DNA from: Bombyx mori
Lineage: Eukaryota; Arthropoda; Insecta; Lepidoptera; Bombycidae
Length of the DNA stretch: 64,000 nt
Assembly: GCF_030269925.1 (NCBI RefSeq)
Contig: NC_085109.1
Span: 2,728,001 to 2,792,000, forward strand
Direction: 5' to 3'
In this document: one piece after another, positions 45,640-55,369 of the stretch
Layout: every line of letters begins with the position of its first letter
Position numbering within the stretch: the stretch's first letter is position 1
Translations under genes and position numbers: made by a program
Notes under the pieces: model-generated
Seen by the model: only the letters and a program-made list of their open reading frames with translations
What the model was told of the DNA's origin: nothing
Databases searched by the model: none

Positions 45640-46760
45640 AATTTTAGGACGTGCCTAAATAAACGAAGTTTACGCTTCGACGGACCCGGCTCCGCCGATC
45701 GCGCAATCGTCTACAAGAAATTTTATTTTCTTAGGTTAATAAACAAATAAGGCGCCGCGCCGCCCTTTGCGACAAGCGCCGATTTAAGGTCAACCAGCAC
45801 TTGCGTATAGGGTTGAAAAACCGCGGGCGCGGTTCGGATTACTCCGCTAAAAAGAAAGTCACTTTCAAGTTCCGAACGCGCTAAGCACTTACAGTTCGAG
45901 ACTCGATCCGGCCACAGTAAAATGAGCGAAATATTTGTGATAAACACGCAATATATGATCGATATATAAGTGATATGTTCGTTTGTTATTCTCGTGTGTC
46001 AATAGGAGATGAGGTTCGTTTTCGACAAGTCTCGCATTCCCGACTTACGCAACGGGATGGCACGTGCTGGAAGCCCGCCGCTCGAATGTGTACACCGGGC
46101 GAGATCGATCCGTGGTCGGTCGCGGGCGGTTACCGTGAGCTCTACTTGTAACACGTATTTGCGAGGTCGTGGGAATGGCAGCGGGCGAGTTGCCGGCGAG
46201 CGGGTGACGCGGCCGCGAGTACACGATGCAACTAGCAGCGCGGCCGGAGCGCGACTGGGCTGAAGCGACCCGCGCCTGCGTGCTCCGCCCCTCCCCACCC
46301 CCGATTGATGTAATATTTATCTTGGATTAAGAACTAGATAAGAAGCCGAGGCGACACGCGTTCGGGGCGCGCAACCATAGCGGTTCCAGTTTTATTTTGC
46401 CAGCTGGAGCGCGTCTAGGCCCCCACTTCTGAGACGATGGAGGACATTAAAATATTTATTTAGGAAAGTTTCTCTATTTGATTAGCTGGAGGGCTTTTTT
46501 GGATCAATCGGTGAGCGGACGTCGGGTCGTGGTCCCTCGGAGTTTTCCGGCGCGGCTCGCGTGACGTCACACGGGACGCACGCGCGGCGACAGGTGGGCG
46601 CAATGCGCCGCACCTATCAGATGATTATGACGTTTCCTATTGGATTTGGTGGCGGGACGTTTGCTTGGAAATTGGTTGCGGTCTGTTTGCACACAGCGAG
46701 CTCGGCCCGACGAGGGTTGGCTCCGGTTCGGACGACAAGCAACCCGATAGTTTCCTAAGC
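45640..46760. promoter_or_regulatory. GC/CpG-rich island, candidate promoter or 5' exon
   Basis: About 1.1 kb of DNA much richer in GC and CpG than the rest. It contains a CRE-type palindrome GTGACGTCAC at about 46560, followed by a run of GC-rich motifs. Overlapping open frames on both strands (46009-46263 plus, 45999-46298 minus) look composition-driven and share no known domain. No TATA box was identified. It may be the promoter or first exon of a host gene, but the direction is not determined. Confidence 0.4.
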
Positions 46761-46999
46761 GCTCAACGACTCTGCATTAAGTGTTCGGTTACGGAAATCG
46801 GCTTATTAGATGCCTCTCAGATTTCGATAGTTAGAGCATTCTATATTCTGATACGTTTTTATTCGATTAAATCATTTAAAAAAATATTTTTAAATATTGG
46901 ATATTTAGAAACTATGTATCTGGGCCACTATTAAACAACATACGTCTTAAAATGAATAAAGAGTGAAATGTTTGTCGACTTAAATAGTTCTGTTGTTGT

Positions 47000-47234
47000 T
47001 TTTCCTACCTATGCTGATAGCCTTGACAGGCTATTTCAGCTTCTCTTTGACGTGTAAGTGAGCTCACGGAGCTCAAAACGGAGTGTTGCAAACATTGGCC
47101 CTAGCAAGAGTAGTGCTTCGTAGAATCTACCACCGAGAAGATCCGGCGAGAAATTCGTCGAGCCCTTCATCGCAAGCGACGGGTTCGGCGAGGACGGTGA
47201 CCGGTGCTTGAAATGCCTAAAAGCACCGTGTATA
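47000..47234 (-). mobile_element. Bm1 SINE, partial with internal deletion
   Basis: Contains reversed Bm1 blocks CCCTAGCAAGAGTAGTGCTT, AAGATCCGGCGAGAAATTC, GCAAGCGACGGGTTCGGCGA and GTGACCGGTGCTTG. Part of the ACCGGATCGGAAACGCG block is deleted. Confidence 0.8.
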
Positions 47235-47439
47235 AATCCATCCCTTATTTAGTACTAGGTGCCATACATAAATCTAATAAGTTTTTAAAATCTTTTTTAA
47301 CTGAATTACAAAGATAGACTTACAACTTACTACAGCAGCGACTGACCATTTATAATAAAGTCTAGTCGATAATTTTTATTTCTAAAAAATTGCATTACTG
47401 AAATCGATTAATGAGTTGTATTATTATTATCTCATAGTT

Positions 47440-47545
47440 CAGACAAGCTCACGGCTTACCTAGAGTTAAGTCACCTGTGTCCATAGACATCACTTCGTGT
47501 GCCGTCATCCATCTGGAGATATGAGATGGAAGTCTCGACTGTGTG
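47440..47545 (-). mobile_element. Decayed family A copy
   Basis: Keeps ACAAGCTCACGGCTTACC, GTCCATAGACATCAC and ATCTGGAGATATGAG in family A order, with many changes. Confidence 0.5.
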
Positions 47546-47584
47546 ACGACTGTTCCATGTGTGTTATATATTGTTTATTGTTCA

Positions 47585-47665
47585 GAGGTCATCGCACCAC
47601 CTAGTCAGGGGGTGGCCCACGTCACGTTTTCCGTGGCGCGGTCTCCACTCGAGAAAATAAGAATA
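47585..47665 (-). pseudogene. LINE polymerase remnant (GKRDVGHPLTRWCDDL)
   Basis: A minus-strand frame of ~25 codons reads WRPRHGKRDVGHPLTRWCDD then L-stop, matching the GRxxxGRPxTRWxDDL C-terminal signature of RTE-like LINEs. Only this motif survives. Confidence 0.55.
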
Positions 47666-47721
47666 AAACATCGATATTATTAATGAGAGATGGCGCGACA
47701 TCGTGAGACGCATCAAGTTTT

Positions 47722-47848
47722 GCGGTAAGCAGCGGCTTGGCTCGGCCCCTGGCATCGCTGAAGTCCATGGGCGACGGTAACCACTCACCATCAGGTGGGC
47801 CGTATGCTCGTCTGCCTACAAGGGCAATTAAAATAAAATAAAAAAAAG
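47722..47848 (+). mobile_element. Family L 110-bp stub
   Basis: Begins GCGGTAAGCAGCGGCTTGG and ends GGGCAATTAAAATAAAA. It is cut at the same point as the other stubs. Confidence 0.85.
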
Positions 47849-48007
47849 TCTGCCCCTTCCAAACACTACATGACGATCACGACCACTCTGTCAAGAGTGA
47901 CACGATTGAGAAGAAAAAAATTTTTGATGTATTGTTCTGCCAACACTGTGACTAAAAGTGTATTTCTGTTTCGAATACTTCTCTACTGGTGGTAGGGCGT
48001 GTGGAGT

Positions 48008-48115
48008 TAAGATGTGTGGACGAGCTCACGACCCACCTGGTATTAAGTGGTTATTACTGTAGCCCATAAACATCAGCAACGTGAACACGGCCACCCACCT
48101 TGGGACATGACGTGA
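48008..48115 (-). mobile_element. Partial family A copy
   Basis: Keeps the 3' half of the family (GTGTGGACGAGCTCACGACC to the CACCCACCTTGGGACATGA block). A short CTGGTGGTAGGG piece of the 5' end sits at 47985 in the opposite sense. Confidence 0.6.
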
Positions 48116-48569
48116 TAAAAAACCTTCATCTCCGTATTACGGTTTCAATTAAAATTTAAATAACACTATTTAAAATGTAATTGCATTTGTTCTCGTTCCC
48201 GGGACGGATATAAATCGACTGTGTATTTAAACGTGGAGCAACAGGCGGTGTTTAATCAGAGTCAGTCAGCGGAAAAGCGCAACAAAAAACACAACAAATT
48301 CTGGAAGGTTATCGCGGCCCTTTGAGCCTATTTAGAGCGATTAGGAACGTCAGCGGTATTAACGTGGTTCAAAAACCCTGCCGTTTAGTTATTTCTACTG
48401 TCCAGTCCAGTGGTTCTCAACTCCAGCGCCGGTTTTGTGTGCCGCGAAATTCTTAAAATACTACCACCAAAACTATTATCACACGATTTTACGCAGGTTA
48501 CATGGCATGGTAATATTAGTTAGTTTTAACTTAGTTAGTTTTTAAGTTAGGTGGGTATTAACTAATTAA

Positions 48570-48722
48570 TCCATCAGGTGGAATTCCACCTGATGGTTGT
48601 CTGAAAGAGATCGCTCTTAGCGATAAGACCGCCAATTGTACTTTTTTTTGTATTTAATGTTTCGCATTGTTTCTTTTGTTTGTGTACAATAAAGAATAAA
48701 TACTCTTTCTCTCTCTCTCTCT
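48570..48722 (+). repeat. Family F retroelement 3' tail, intact reference copy
   Basis: Contains GATCGCTCTTAGCGATAAGA, a GTGTACAATAAAGAATAAAT box and a CT microsatellite tail. It serves as the uninterrupted version of 15915-16630. Confidence 0.65.
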
Positions 48723-48989
48723 AATATTATGTTAATTTTTTTATTAAAGATAAGTAAAAAGCGACTAAACTTATTTCTGTATTTGTGTGCCGTTAAATTA
48801 CGAGTAGAAAAAGTGTGGTGCGTCAAAAAAGTTTGAGAGTCACTGGTCTAGTTATTAAGGTCAAAGGAAATATAAATTATTAAAAATTGGACATTCAACG
48901 GCTTGAAGCTAGAATTTTATGTTGGCTCGCGGGTACTAGACGCAAACTATTAATGAACAAGTACCCTACTAAATAATTATCAAAAATAT

Positions 48990-49060
48990 CGGCTCTGACC
49001 GGGAGTCGAACTCAAGCCCTGAGGCACAGTAGCCAGCATGACTAAGACTAACGAGACGTT
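48990..49060 (-). mobile_element. tRNA-like SINE head, fragment
   Basis: On the minus strand a B box (GAGTTCGACTCCCGG) follows a degraded tRNA-like arm. It is probably an old tRNA-derived SINE. It is not a functional tRNA gene, because the acceptor and D arms do not pair. Confidence 0.35.
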
Positions 49061-50087
49061 CAAAGGCATTTCGATACTCTGAGAAGTTAATGAGTGGTGA
49101 CTCAAAAAAATGAGTGACGCATATAGTATTACTCTTGTAGCTATAGCTACGACAAACCGCAAGATATATTTGACAGATGCCTGAATCTAGCTAACGACCA
49201 TTTCAAGATAAGCTTGCATACAAGTTCCGGACAATAGCATTTGGACCGTGTCGGTCTTCCGAGTAACATCAACCGCTCGGTGGAAGATCTTCCATTTGTA
49301 CGCCAAAACTACGTAACAAATACTTCATCTTCATGTAAAGCTTTGGGCGACGATATTCGTGTTATGATTTCTGGTAACCACTTAATGCTAGATGAGCTGT
49401 GAGCTCGTAAAATCAGAACTGACTACTGGACTGTTAAGCCATCTATATTCTGCAGAAAAAACTACGGAAAAATCTCTTCAAATATTAAAAAAGGAAAACA
49501 TAAAATTAAATAAAATATTAAAGCGATGCTACTCGGAAAAGTACGTAACGATTTCTGAGTCCGTAGACGTGCTACGAATGCTACGAGTCTACGTGCTACA
49601 GGCGTAGCTGCTAAGCGGCTACGAATGTTTTGGGCGATTTGCAATTGAATCCTTGTTTAGCGGAAATTGCAATTTCATTTATGGTCTTTGGTTTCTATTT
49701 AAGTGGTAAATACTAGTATGAGCTTGCCATTATGTTTTGAAAAGCTCGCTCGGTTAGGCATAAGCTATTTATTACTGACCTACATACACTTGAACTATAC
49801 TAAAAACTACAGCATGCTATTTTTATGAAATGTACAATTATTTTTGATTATGTAAATAAAGCAAGGAAAGGGAGTAAAAAGGATAGAACGATAAAAATGA
49901 AAGAGAAAAATATTTCTACGGAAATGGCGTACGCGAAATGTTAATATTTAAACAGGGTTAGGGAGTATTTTTGGTGAAATACGTTTCGAGTTTGCTTAGA
50001 GTAGTTGGTTTTTTTTTTCCTTGGTAGCACCAAAATTAATTTACCTAAGTGGCATCGTACGAAAATTTAGCACTTAAGGTCGTAACC
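49061..50087. other. Unassigned stretch
   Basis: No supported gene. A family-A-like scrap occurs near 49375-49410 (CCACTTAATGCTAGATGAGC), and a CTACG/CGTAG-rich cluster lies at 49560-49626. Confidence 0.35.
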
Positions 50088-50205
50088 TCTATATATAAAA
50101 ATGAATTGCTGTTCGTTAGTCTCGTTAAAACTCGAGAACGGCTGAACCGATTTGGCGGATTCTGGTTTTGAATTATTTGAAGTCCAGAGAAGGTTTAAAA
50201 GGTAG

Positions 50206-53200
50206 TGGGGGTTGGTGCTTCCCGCTTCCGTAGGTTTAACCCGCGATTCCCTACAAGTGACCCCTGGGTGGTGCAAAACGGGAGCCGAATACATAATCGG
50301 TGGTAGGACTTGTCCGACTGGCTGGCGACCACCCTCCAACTAGAGTCCGCCGCCAAATAGCCTAGCTGTGTTCCGGCGTGTGGGTTGGAGAGCCAGTTCT
50401 ATTCCTTCCCTTTCCCCTTCCTTGCTGGGGGTGAGTCTTGGTGACGCCTGGAACATGCGGAGCAGACGTGCGTGCGAGCTCACGGGGCGTGATTGTTTGA
50501 CGGGGGTATAGGGAGACCTAGTGAAACGGTATCCGCTGCCGCCCGCCGGTCAGTAGGGGACCTGAACCCGGGTGTCTCTACTAAACTCCGCCCCGGGAAG
50601 CTGTCCCGCCAACCGGTGTAAAATCCTGTCGTGCGGTCGTCGTGCCGGAGTCGGAGACCGGAGTGGATCCCGGCGATCGTACGCAGGGTGGACTGGGGGC
50701 CCTTCCATGCCCTGCGTCAGTCTCTCACGCAACCCGTGGTCGAGCACGTACTATGTTCCGCGCTTCATTCAGGTGTTGCCTCGATCTCACCTCCAACATC
50801 CTACCTCTCCTAATCCTACTCTCAAGAAATAGAATTTATGAACTCGAAAAAAAAAAAGAAAAGGGTTTTACAGGCGGTTCCCCATTCCACATTTAATGTG
50901 GATTTCAGCAATGTCAGGGGCCTACATAGCAACCTTGACGCCGTACACCACCACCTTGAGACGGCGCAGCCTGCCCTGCTTTTTTTAACGGAGACGCAGA
51001 TATCTGCTCCGGACGATACCTCATACCTTGAATACCCCGGCTACGTATTGGAGCACAACTTCCTACGTAAAGCCGGGGTGTGCGTATTCGTCCGGGCGGA
51101 TGTCTGTTGTCGCCGTCTTCGGGGCCTCGAACAACGGGACCTGTCCCTATTGTGGCTGCGCGTGGATCACGGGGGCTGTATCCGAATCTACGCGTGCCTG
51201 TACAGGTCCCACAGCAGTGATGCAGGTTCAGCTCTGTTTGAGCATGTGCAAGAGGGGACTAACCGCGTGCTTGAGCAGTACCCATCTGCGGAGGTGGTGG
51301 TTCTTGGAGACTTTAACGCTCACCACCAAGAGTGGTTGGGGTCCAGAACCACTGACCTCCCGGGTCGGACTGCCTACGATTTCGCCTTGGCCTACGGCTT
51401 CTCCCAGCTGGTGACACAGCCCACCCGTGTCCCAGATATCGAGGGGCGCGAGCCTTCTTTGTTGGACCTTCTGCTGACCACAGATCCGGCCGGATACAGT
51501 GTGGTGGTCGACGCTCCGCTTGGATCGTCTGATCACTGCCTTATTCGTGCTGCCGTACCACTCTCTCGTCCCGGTCGTCGAAGGACGACCGGGTATCGTA
51601 GAGTTTGGCGGTATATGTCAGCAGATTGGGATGGATTGCGTGAATTTTACGCATCCTACCCATGGGGGCGGTTCTGCTTTTCCTCTGCTGATCCTGACGT
51701 CTGTGCGGACCGTCTTAAAGACGTGGTGCTCCGGGGGATGGAATTGTTTATTCCCTCCTCTGAAGTGCCCGTTGGGGGTCGCAGCAGACCCTGGTATAAC
51801 AATGCCAGTAGGGATGCTGCACACCTCAAGCGGTCCGCATACGTGGCATGGGATAATGCCAGGAGACGTCGGGATCCTAACATCTCAGGGGAAAGGCGGA
51901 AATATAACGCCGCTTCCAGGTCCTACAAGAAGGTAATTGCCAAGGCGAAGTCGGAGCACGTTGCTAGAGTTGGCGAGCGATTAAAGAGCTATCCCTCCGG
52001 GAGCCGTGCTTTTTGGTCGCTCGCCAAAGCTGCAGAAGGAAACTTTTGCAGGTCTAGTCTCCCACCACTGCGCAAGTCCGATGACACTTTGGCCCACAGC
52101 GCGAAAGAGAAGGCTGACCTTCTGGTCAAACTCTTCGCCTCGAACTCGACTGTGGACGACGGGGGTGTCACACCACCGAACATCCCCCAGTGTGATAGCT
52201 CCCTGCCGGATATCTGCTTCACACAGTGTGCAGTTAGGCGGGAGCTCCGACTCCTGGACGTCCATAAGTCGAGTGGGCCAGACGGCATCCCCGCAGTGGT
52301 TCTGAAAACGTGCGCCCCTGAGCTGACACCTGCGCTAACGCGTTTGTATCGCCTCTCTTATTGCGCTAACAGGGTTCCGTCTTCATGGAAGACCGCCCAC
52401 GTCCACCCTATCCCCAAGAAGGGTGACCGGTCGGACCCGTCGAGCTATAGGCCTATCGCGATAACTTCCTTGCTTTCCAAGGTGATGGAGCGAATAATAA
52501 ATACACAACTCCTGAAGTATCTTGAGGATCGCCAGCTGATCAGTGACCGACAGTACGGTTTCCGTCACGGTCGCTCAGCTGGCGATCTTCTTGTATACCT
52601 TACTCACAGGTGGGCTGAAGCCTTGGAGAGCAAGGGCGAGGCTCTTGCTGTGAGCCTTGATATCGCGAAGGCCTTCGACAGGGTCTGGCATAGGGCACTT
52701 CTATCGAAGCTACCATCTTACGGAATCCCTGAGGGTCTCTGCAAGTGGATCGCTAGCTTTTTGGATGGGCGGAGCATCACGGTCGTTGTAGACGGTGACT
52801 GTTCTGATACCATGACCATTAACGCTGGCGTTCCACAAGGTTCGGTGCTCTCCCCCACGCTTTTCATCCTGTATATCAATGACATGCTGTCTATTGATGG
52901 CATGCATTGCTATGCGGATGACAGCACGGGGGATGCGCGATATATCGGCCATCAGAGTCTCTCTCGGAGCGCGGTGCAAGAGAGACGATCAAAACTTGTG
53001 TCTGAAGTGGAGAACTCTCTGGGGCGAGTCTCCGAATGGGGTGAATTGAACTTGGTTCAATTCAACCCGATAAAGACACAAGTTTGCGCGTTCACTGCAA
53101 AGAAGGACCCCTTTGTCATGGCGCCGCAATTCCAAGGAGTATCCCTGCAACCTTCCGAGAGTATTGGGATACTTGGGGTCGACATTTCGAGCGATGTCCA

Positions 53201-53872
53201 GTTTCGGAGTCATTTGGAAAGCAAAGCCAAGTTGGCGTCCAAAATGCTGGGAGTCCTCAACAGAGCGAAGCGGTACTTCACGCCTGGACAAAGGCTTTTG
53301 CTTTATAAAGCACAAGTCCGGCCTCGCGTGGAGTACTGCTCCCATCTCTGGGCTGGGGCTCCCAAATACCAGCTTCTTCCATTTGACTCCATACAGAGGA
53401 GGGCCGTTCGGATTGTCGATAATCCCATTCTCACGGATCGTTTGGAGCCTCTGGGTCTGCGGAGGGACTTCGGTTCCCTCTGCATTTTGTACCGTATGTT
53501 CCATGGGGAGTGCTCTGAGGAATTGTTCGAGATGATACCGGCATCTCGTTTTTACCATCGCACCGCCCGCCACCGGAGTAGAGTTCATCCATACTACCTG
53601 GAGCCACTGCGGTCATCCACAGTGCGTTTCCAGAGATCTTTTTTGCCACGTACCATCCGGCTATGGAATGAGCTCCCCTCCACGGTGTTTCCCGAGCGCT
53701 ATGACATGTCCTTCTTCAAACGAGGCTTGTGGAGAGTATTAAGCGGTAGGCAGCGGCTTGGCTCTGCCCCTGGCATTGCTGAAGTCCATGGGCGACGGTA
53801 ACCACTCACCATCAGGTGGGCCGTATGCTCGTCTGCCTACAAGGGCAATAAAAAAAAAAAAAAAAAAAAAAA
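50206..53872 (+). mobile_element. Complete jockey/CR1-type non-LTR retrotransposon (family L)
   Basis: A 3.67-kb element has a GC-rich 5' region (50206-50837), one long ORF, a ~50-bp 3' UTR and 23 terminal A residues. Its borders are set by the Helitron it interrupts. At most 2 bp (AG) could be a target duplication. The 5' region has no convincing ORF1. It should hold the internal promoter and leader used by single-ORF LINEs of this group. It is the presumed master type for the stubs at 6924, 8484, 11282, 18776, 22088, 24237, 33652, 35001, 47722 and 60241. Confidence 0.9.
50838..53801 (+). CDS. Endonuclease-reverse transcriptase of the family L LINE, intact (987 aa)
   Basis: This protein nicks target DNA and copies the element RNA at the nick (target-primed reverse transcription). 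It has an N-terminal APE-type endonuclease: SNVRGL at residues 24-29, TET (catalytic Glu) at 51-53, GDFNAHH at 157-163 and SDHCLI at 231-236. A reverse transcriptase follows, with PIPKKGD...SYRPI at about 524-540, LDIAKAFDRVWH at 607-618 (motif A Asp 608), GVPQGSVLSP at 664-673 and catalytic YADD at 692-695 (FADD is commoner in relatives). The C-terminus carries RTIRLWNELPSTV, conserved in jockey/CR1/Rex1 elements. There is no RNase H. The first ATG follows an in-frame TAA at 50811-50813 and is used as the start, followed by a Lys run coded by an A tract. No stop or frameshift interrupts it, so it could encode active enzyme. The exact clade needs a tree. Confidence 0.95.
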   Translation: MNSKKKKKRVLQAVPHSTFNVDFSNVRGLHSNLDAVHHHLETAQPALLFLTETQISAPDDTSYLEYPGYVLEHNFLRKAGVCVFVRADVCCRRLRGLEQRDLSLLWLRVDHGGCIRIYACLYRSHSSDAGSALFEHVQEGTNRVLEQYPSAEVVVLGDFNAHHQEWLGSRTTDLPGRTAYDFALAYGFSQLVTQPTRVPDIEGREPSLLDLLLTTDPAGYSVVVDAPLGSSDHCLIRAAVPLSRPGRRRTTGYRRVWRYMSADWDGLREFYASYPWGRFCFSSADPDVCADRLKDVVLRGMELFIPSSEVPVGGRSRPWYNNASRDAAHLKRSAYVAWDNARRRRDPNISGERRKYNAASRSYKKVIAKAKSEHVARVGERLKSYPSGSRAFWSLAKAAEGNFCRSSLPPLRKSDDTLAHSAKEKADLLVKLFASNSTVDDGGVTPPNIPQCDSSLPDICFTQCAVRRELRLLDVHKSSGPDGIPAVVLKTCAPELTPALTRLYRLSYCANRVPSSWKTAHVHPIPKKGDRSDPSSYRPIAITSLLSKVMERIINTQLLKYLEDRQLISDRQYGFRHGRSAGDLLVYLTHRWAEALESKGEALAVSLDIAKAFDRVWHRALLSKLPSYGIPEGLCKWIASFLDGRSITVVVDGDCSDTMTINAGVPQGSVLSPTLFILYINDMLSIDGMHCYADDSTGDARYIGHQSLSRSAVQERRSKLVSEVENSLGRVSEWGELNLVQFNPIKTQVCAFTAKKDPFVMAPQFQGVSLQPSESIGILGVDISSDVQFRSHLESKAKLASKMLGVLNRAKRYFTPGQRLLLYKAQVRPRVEYCSHLWAGAPKYQLLPFDSIQRRAVRIVDNPILTDRLEPLGLRRDFGSLCILYRMFHGECSEELFEMIPASRFYHRTARHRSRVHPYYLEPLRSSTVRFQRSFLPRTIRLWNELPSTVFPERYDMSFFKRGLWRVLSGRQRLGSAPGIAEVHGRR

Positions 53873-53992
53873 GATTAATATGAAAATGCTCGGAATTAAA
53901 TAAAAATAACAATTTTGTTTTTCCTTTGATGTATCCCCCGTCGGTCTTTTATTTATCGATTGAGGCACTACGAAGTCTGCCGGGTCAGTTAG

Positions 53993-54689
53993 TCTCAAAT
54001 AATTATTTTGCAAATCCGCGAACATCGAAGGTCTCAGTAACTTTTGTAAAAGCTCTCATGTATTATAAACTTGGCTGCAATATAATATAATGGTAATTGA
54101 AATCGCGGATTGAGGAATCGCAGCTTCAGGCTGCATTTGTCATTATGACATACAATATCATGATTGCATGACATAAACCAGAGAAGGCTCTTGTGGCTCT
54201 TGTGAACTACAGGCGCTCACGTCCACTCACGCACTCTCACATACGTACGTACAGACTTATTAATTTTTAAATTGATTTTTCAATAATACATACCAAGTTT
54301 AATAAAATAGAAAACAGGGTTCATGAAAATAAAATGAGAATGTCTATGTATAAAATGAATTGGAACGCCCATATTGAAATCTGTCTCAAAACTGAATCAT
54401 AACGCAGTTCGTTAAATATCTTCTGAAAATTAGCCGTCTAGACGTGACGCCTTCCAGTGGAGGGGGTGCGACTTGTGCGACTGTAATGAGCCTCAATGAA
54501 AGCTTGCATTAAGTGAATATATGTACATACACTAGAATAATGATCAATATATTTATGGATGTTTGACAGGTAAAATCTCATGTTTTTATTATCCAAGATG
54601 ATAAGGCCAGTTCGAAAATCTTCCGTAGTCCCTAAAACTTACTGCACAAGACTGATCGTGCGGGATTACCAACATTTTAAAAAAAAAAA
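53993..54689. other. Unassigned AT-rich stretch
   Basis: No gene or shared repeat was recognised between the Helitron end and the next family A copy. Confidence 0.4.
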
Positions 54690-54943
54690 TATTGTCGTCG
54701 GTGGGCGAGCTCACGGTCCACCTGGTGTTAAGTGGTTACCGGAGCCCATAGACACCTATTGCGTAAGTACCGCCACCCACATTGAAACATAAGTTCTAAG
54801 TCTCCGTTTTTACAGTAGATCGGCTGCCCTACCCTTCAAACCGAAACGCATTACCGCAAATAGACAAGGCGGTGGTACCTGCCTGCACCACCTGGTGGTG
54901 GTGGTGGTGGTGGTGCGGACTCAAGATGTCCTACCACCAGTAA
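54690..54943 (-). mobile_element. Family A copy with internal GGT expansion
   Basis: Diverged minus-strand copy. Inside its 5' hairpin region the sequence has expanded into a run of about seven GGT units (about 54893-54915). The 5' boundary CCACCAGTAAA is kept. Confidence 0.75.
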
Positions 54944-55117
54944 ATATCACGCAAAATACTATGTCATTGTATCGTTTCGGGCTTGAATTACTCATTGACT
55001 ATTTTCATTTTAGACCACATTACGAAGTCAGGAAAATAAGTATCACACAAACCGAAAAAAATATTATCATTCATAAATACAACATTTCAAGGCCTCGATA
55101 AAATAAATAAATAAAAA

Positions 55118-55369
55118 AAGAATTATCAGAATCGGTTCAAGCATTCTCGAGAAATTGGTGACATACATAGATAAAAAAATTATGGTCGAATTGATTTCCT
55201 TTTTTGACGTCGGTTAAAAAGCGTGATTTCGTAAGTACCTTAAATGGCTCCTTAACATTCTATTATTCAAAAATATTTTCACTTTCTACGTAAATGAAGA
55301 GGCGGATAAAATTTTGCCGTTATGTCAAAGTAACTATTCCACGAGGGCGAAGTCGCGGGCAAAAGCTAG
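55118..55369 (+). mobile_element. Helitron-type 3' end and associated repeat
   Basis: GGGCGAAGTCGCGGGC, a short spacer and CTAG at 55366-55369 followed by T form a Helitron 3' terminus. The block at 55118-55215 (CAGAATCGGTTCAAG, TTTTGACGTCGGTTAAA) matches 35750-35830. The 5' TC end was not located. Confidence 0.5.

Larger units (their letters stand above)
50088..53992 (+). mobile_element. Non-autonomous Helitron, family H5, split by a LINE
   Basis: The left part (50088-50205) starts TCTATATATAAAAATGAATT and runs to AAGGTTTAAAAGGTAG. The right part (about 53873-53992) resumes with ATTAATATGAAAATGCTCGG and ends TGCCGGGTCAGTTAG (CTAG mutated). Together they rebuild the element seen uninterrupted at 41368-41658. 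Confidence 0.85.

Noticed and set aside
46009..46263. An 84-codon frame in the GC-rich island as a gene
   Set aside because: An overlapping frame of similar length exists on the other strand, and neither has a known motif. GC-rich DNA has few stops by chance.
50572..50896. A possible ORF1 upstream of the LINE polymerase
   Set aside because: Three short overlapping frames in the GC-rich leader lack zinc-knuckle, esterase or coiled-coil motifs, so I treat the region as leader/promoter.
51028..53649. Many frames on both strands inside the LINE
   Set aside because: All are out-of-frame or antisense shadows of the 987-aa polymerase.
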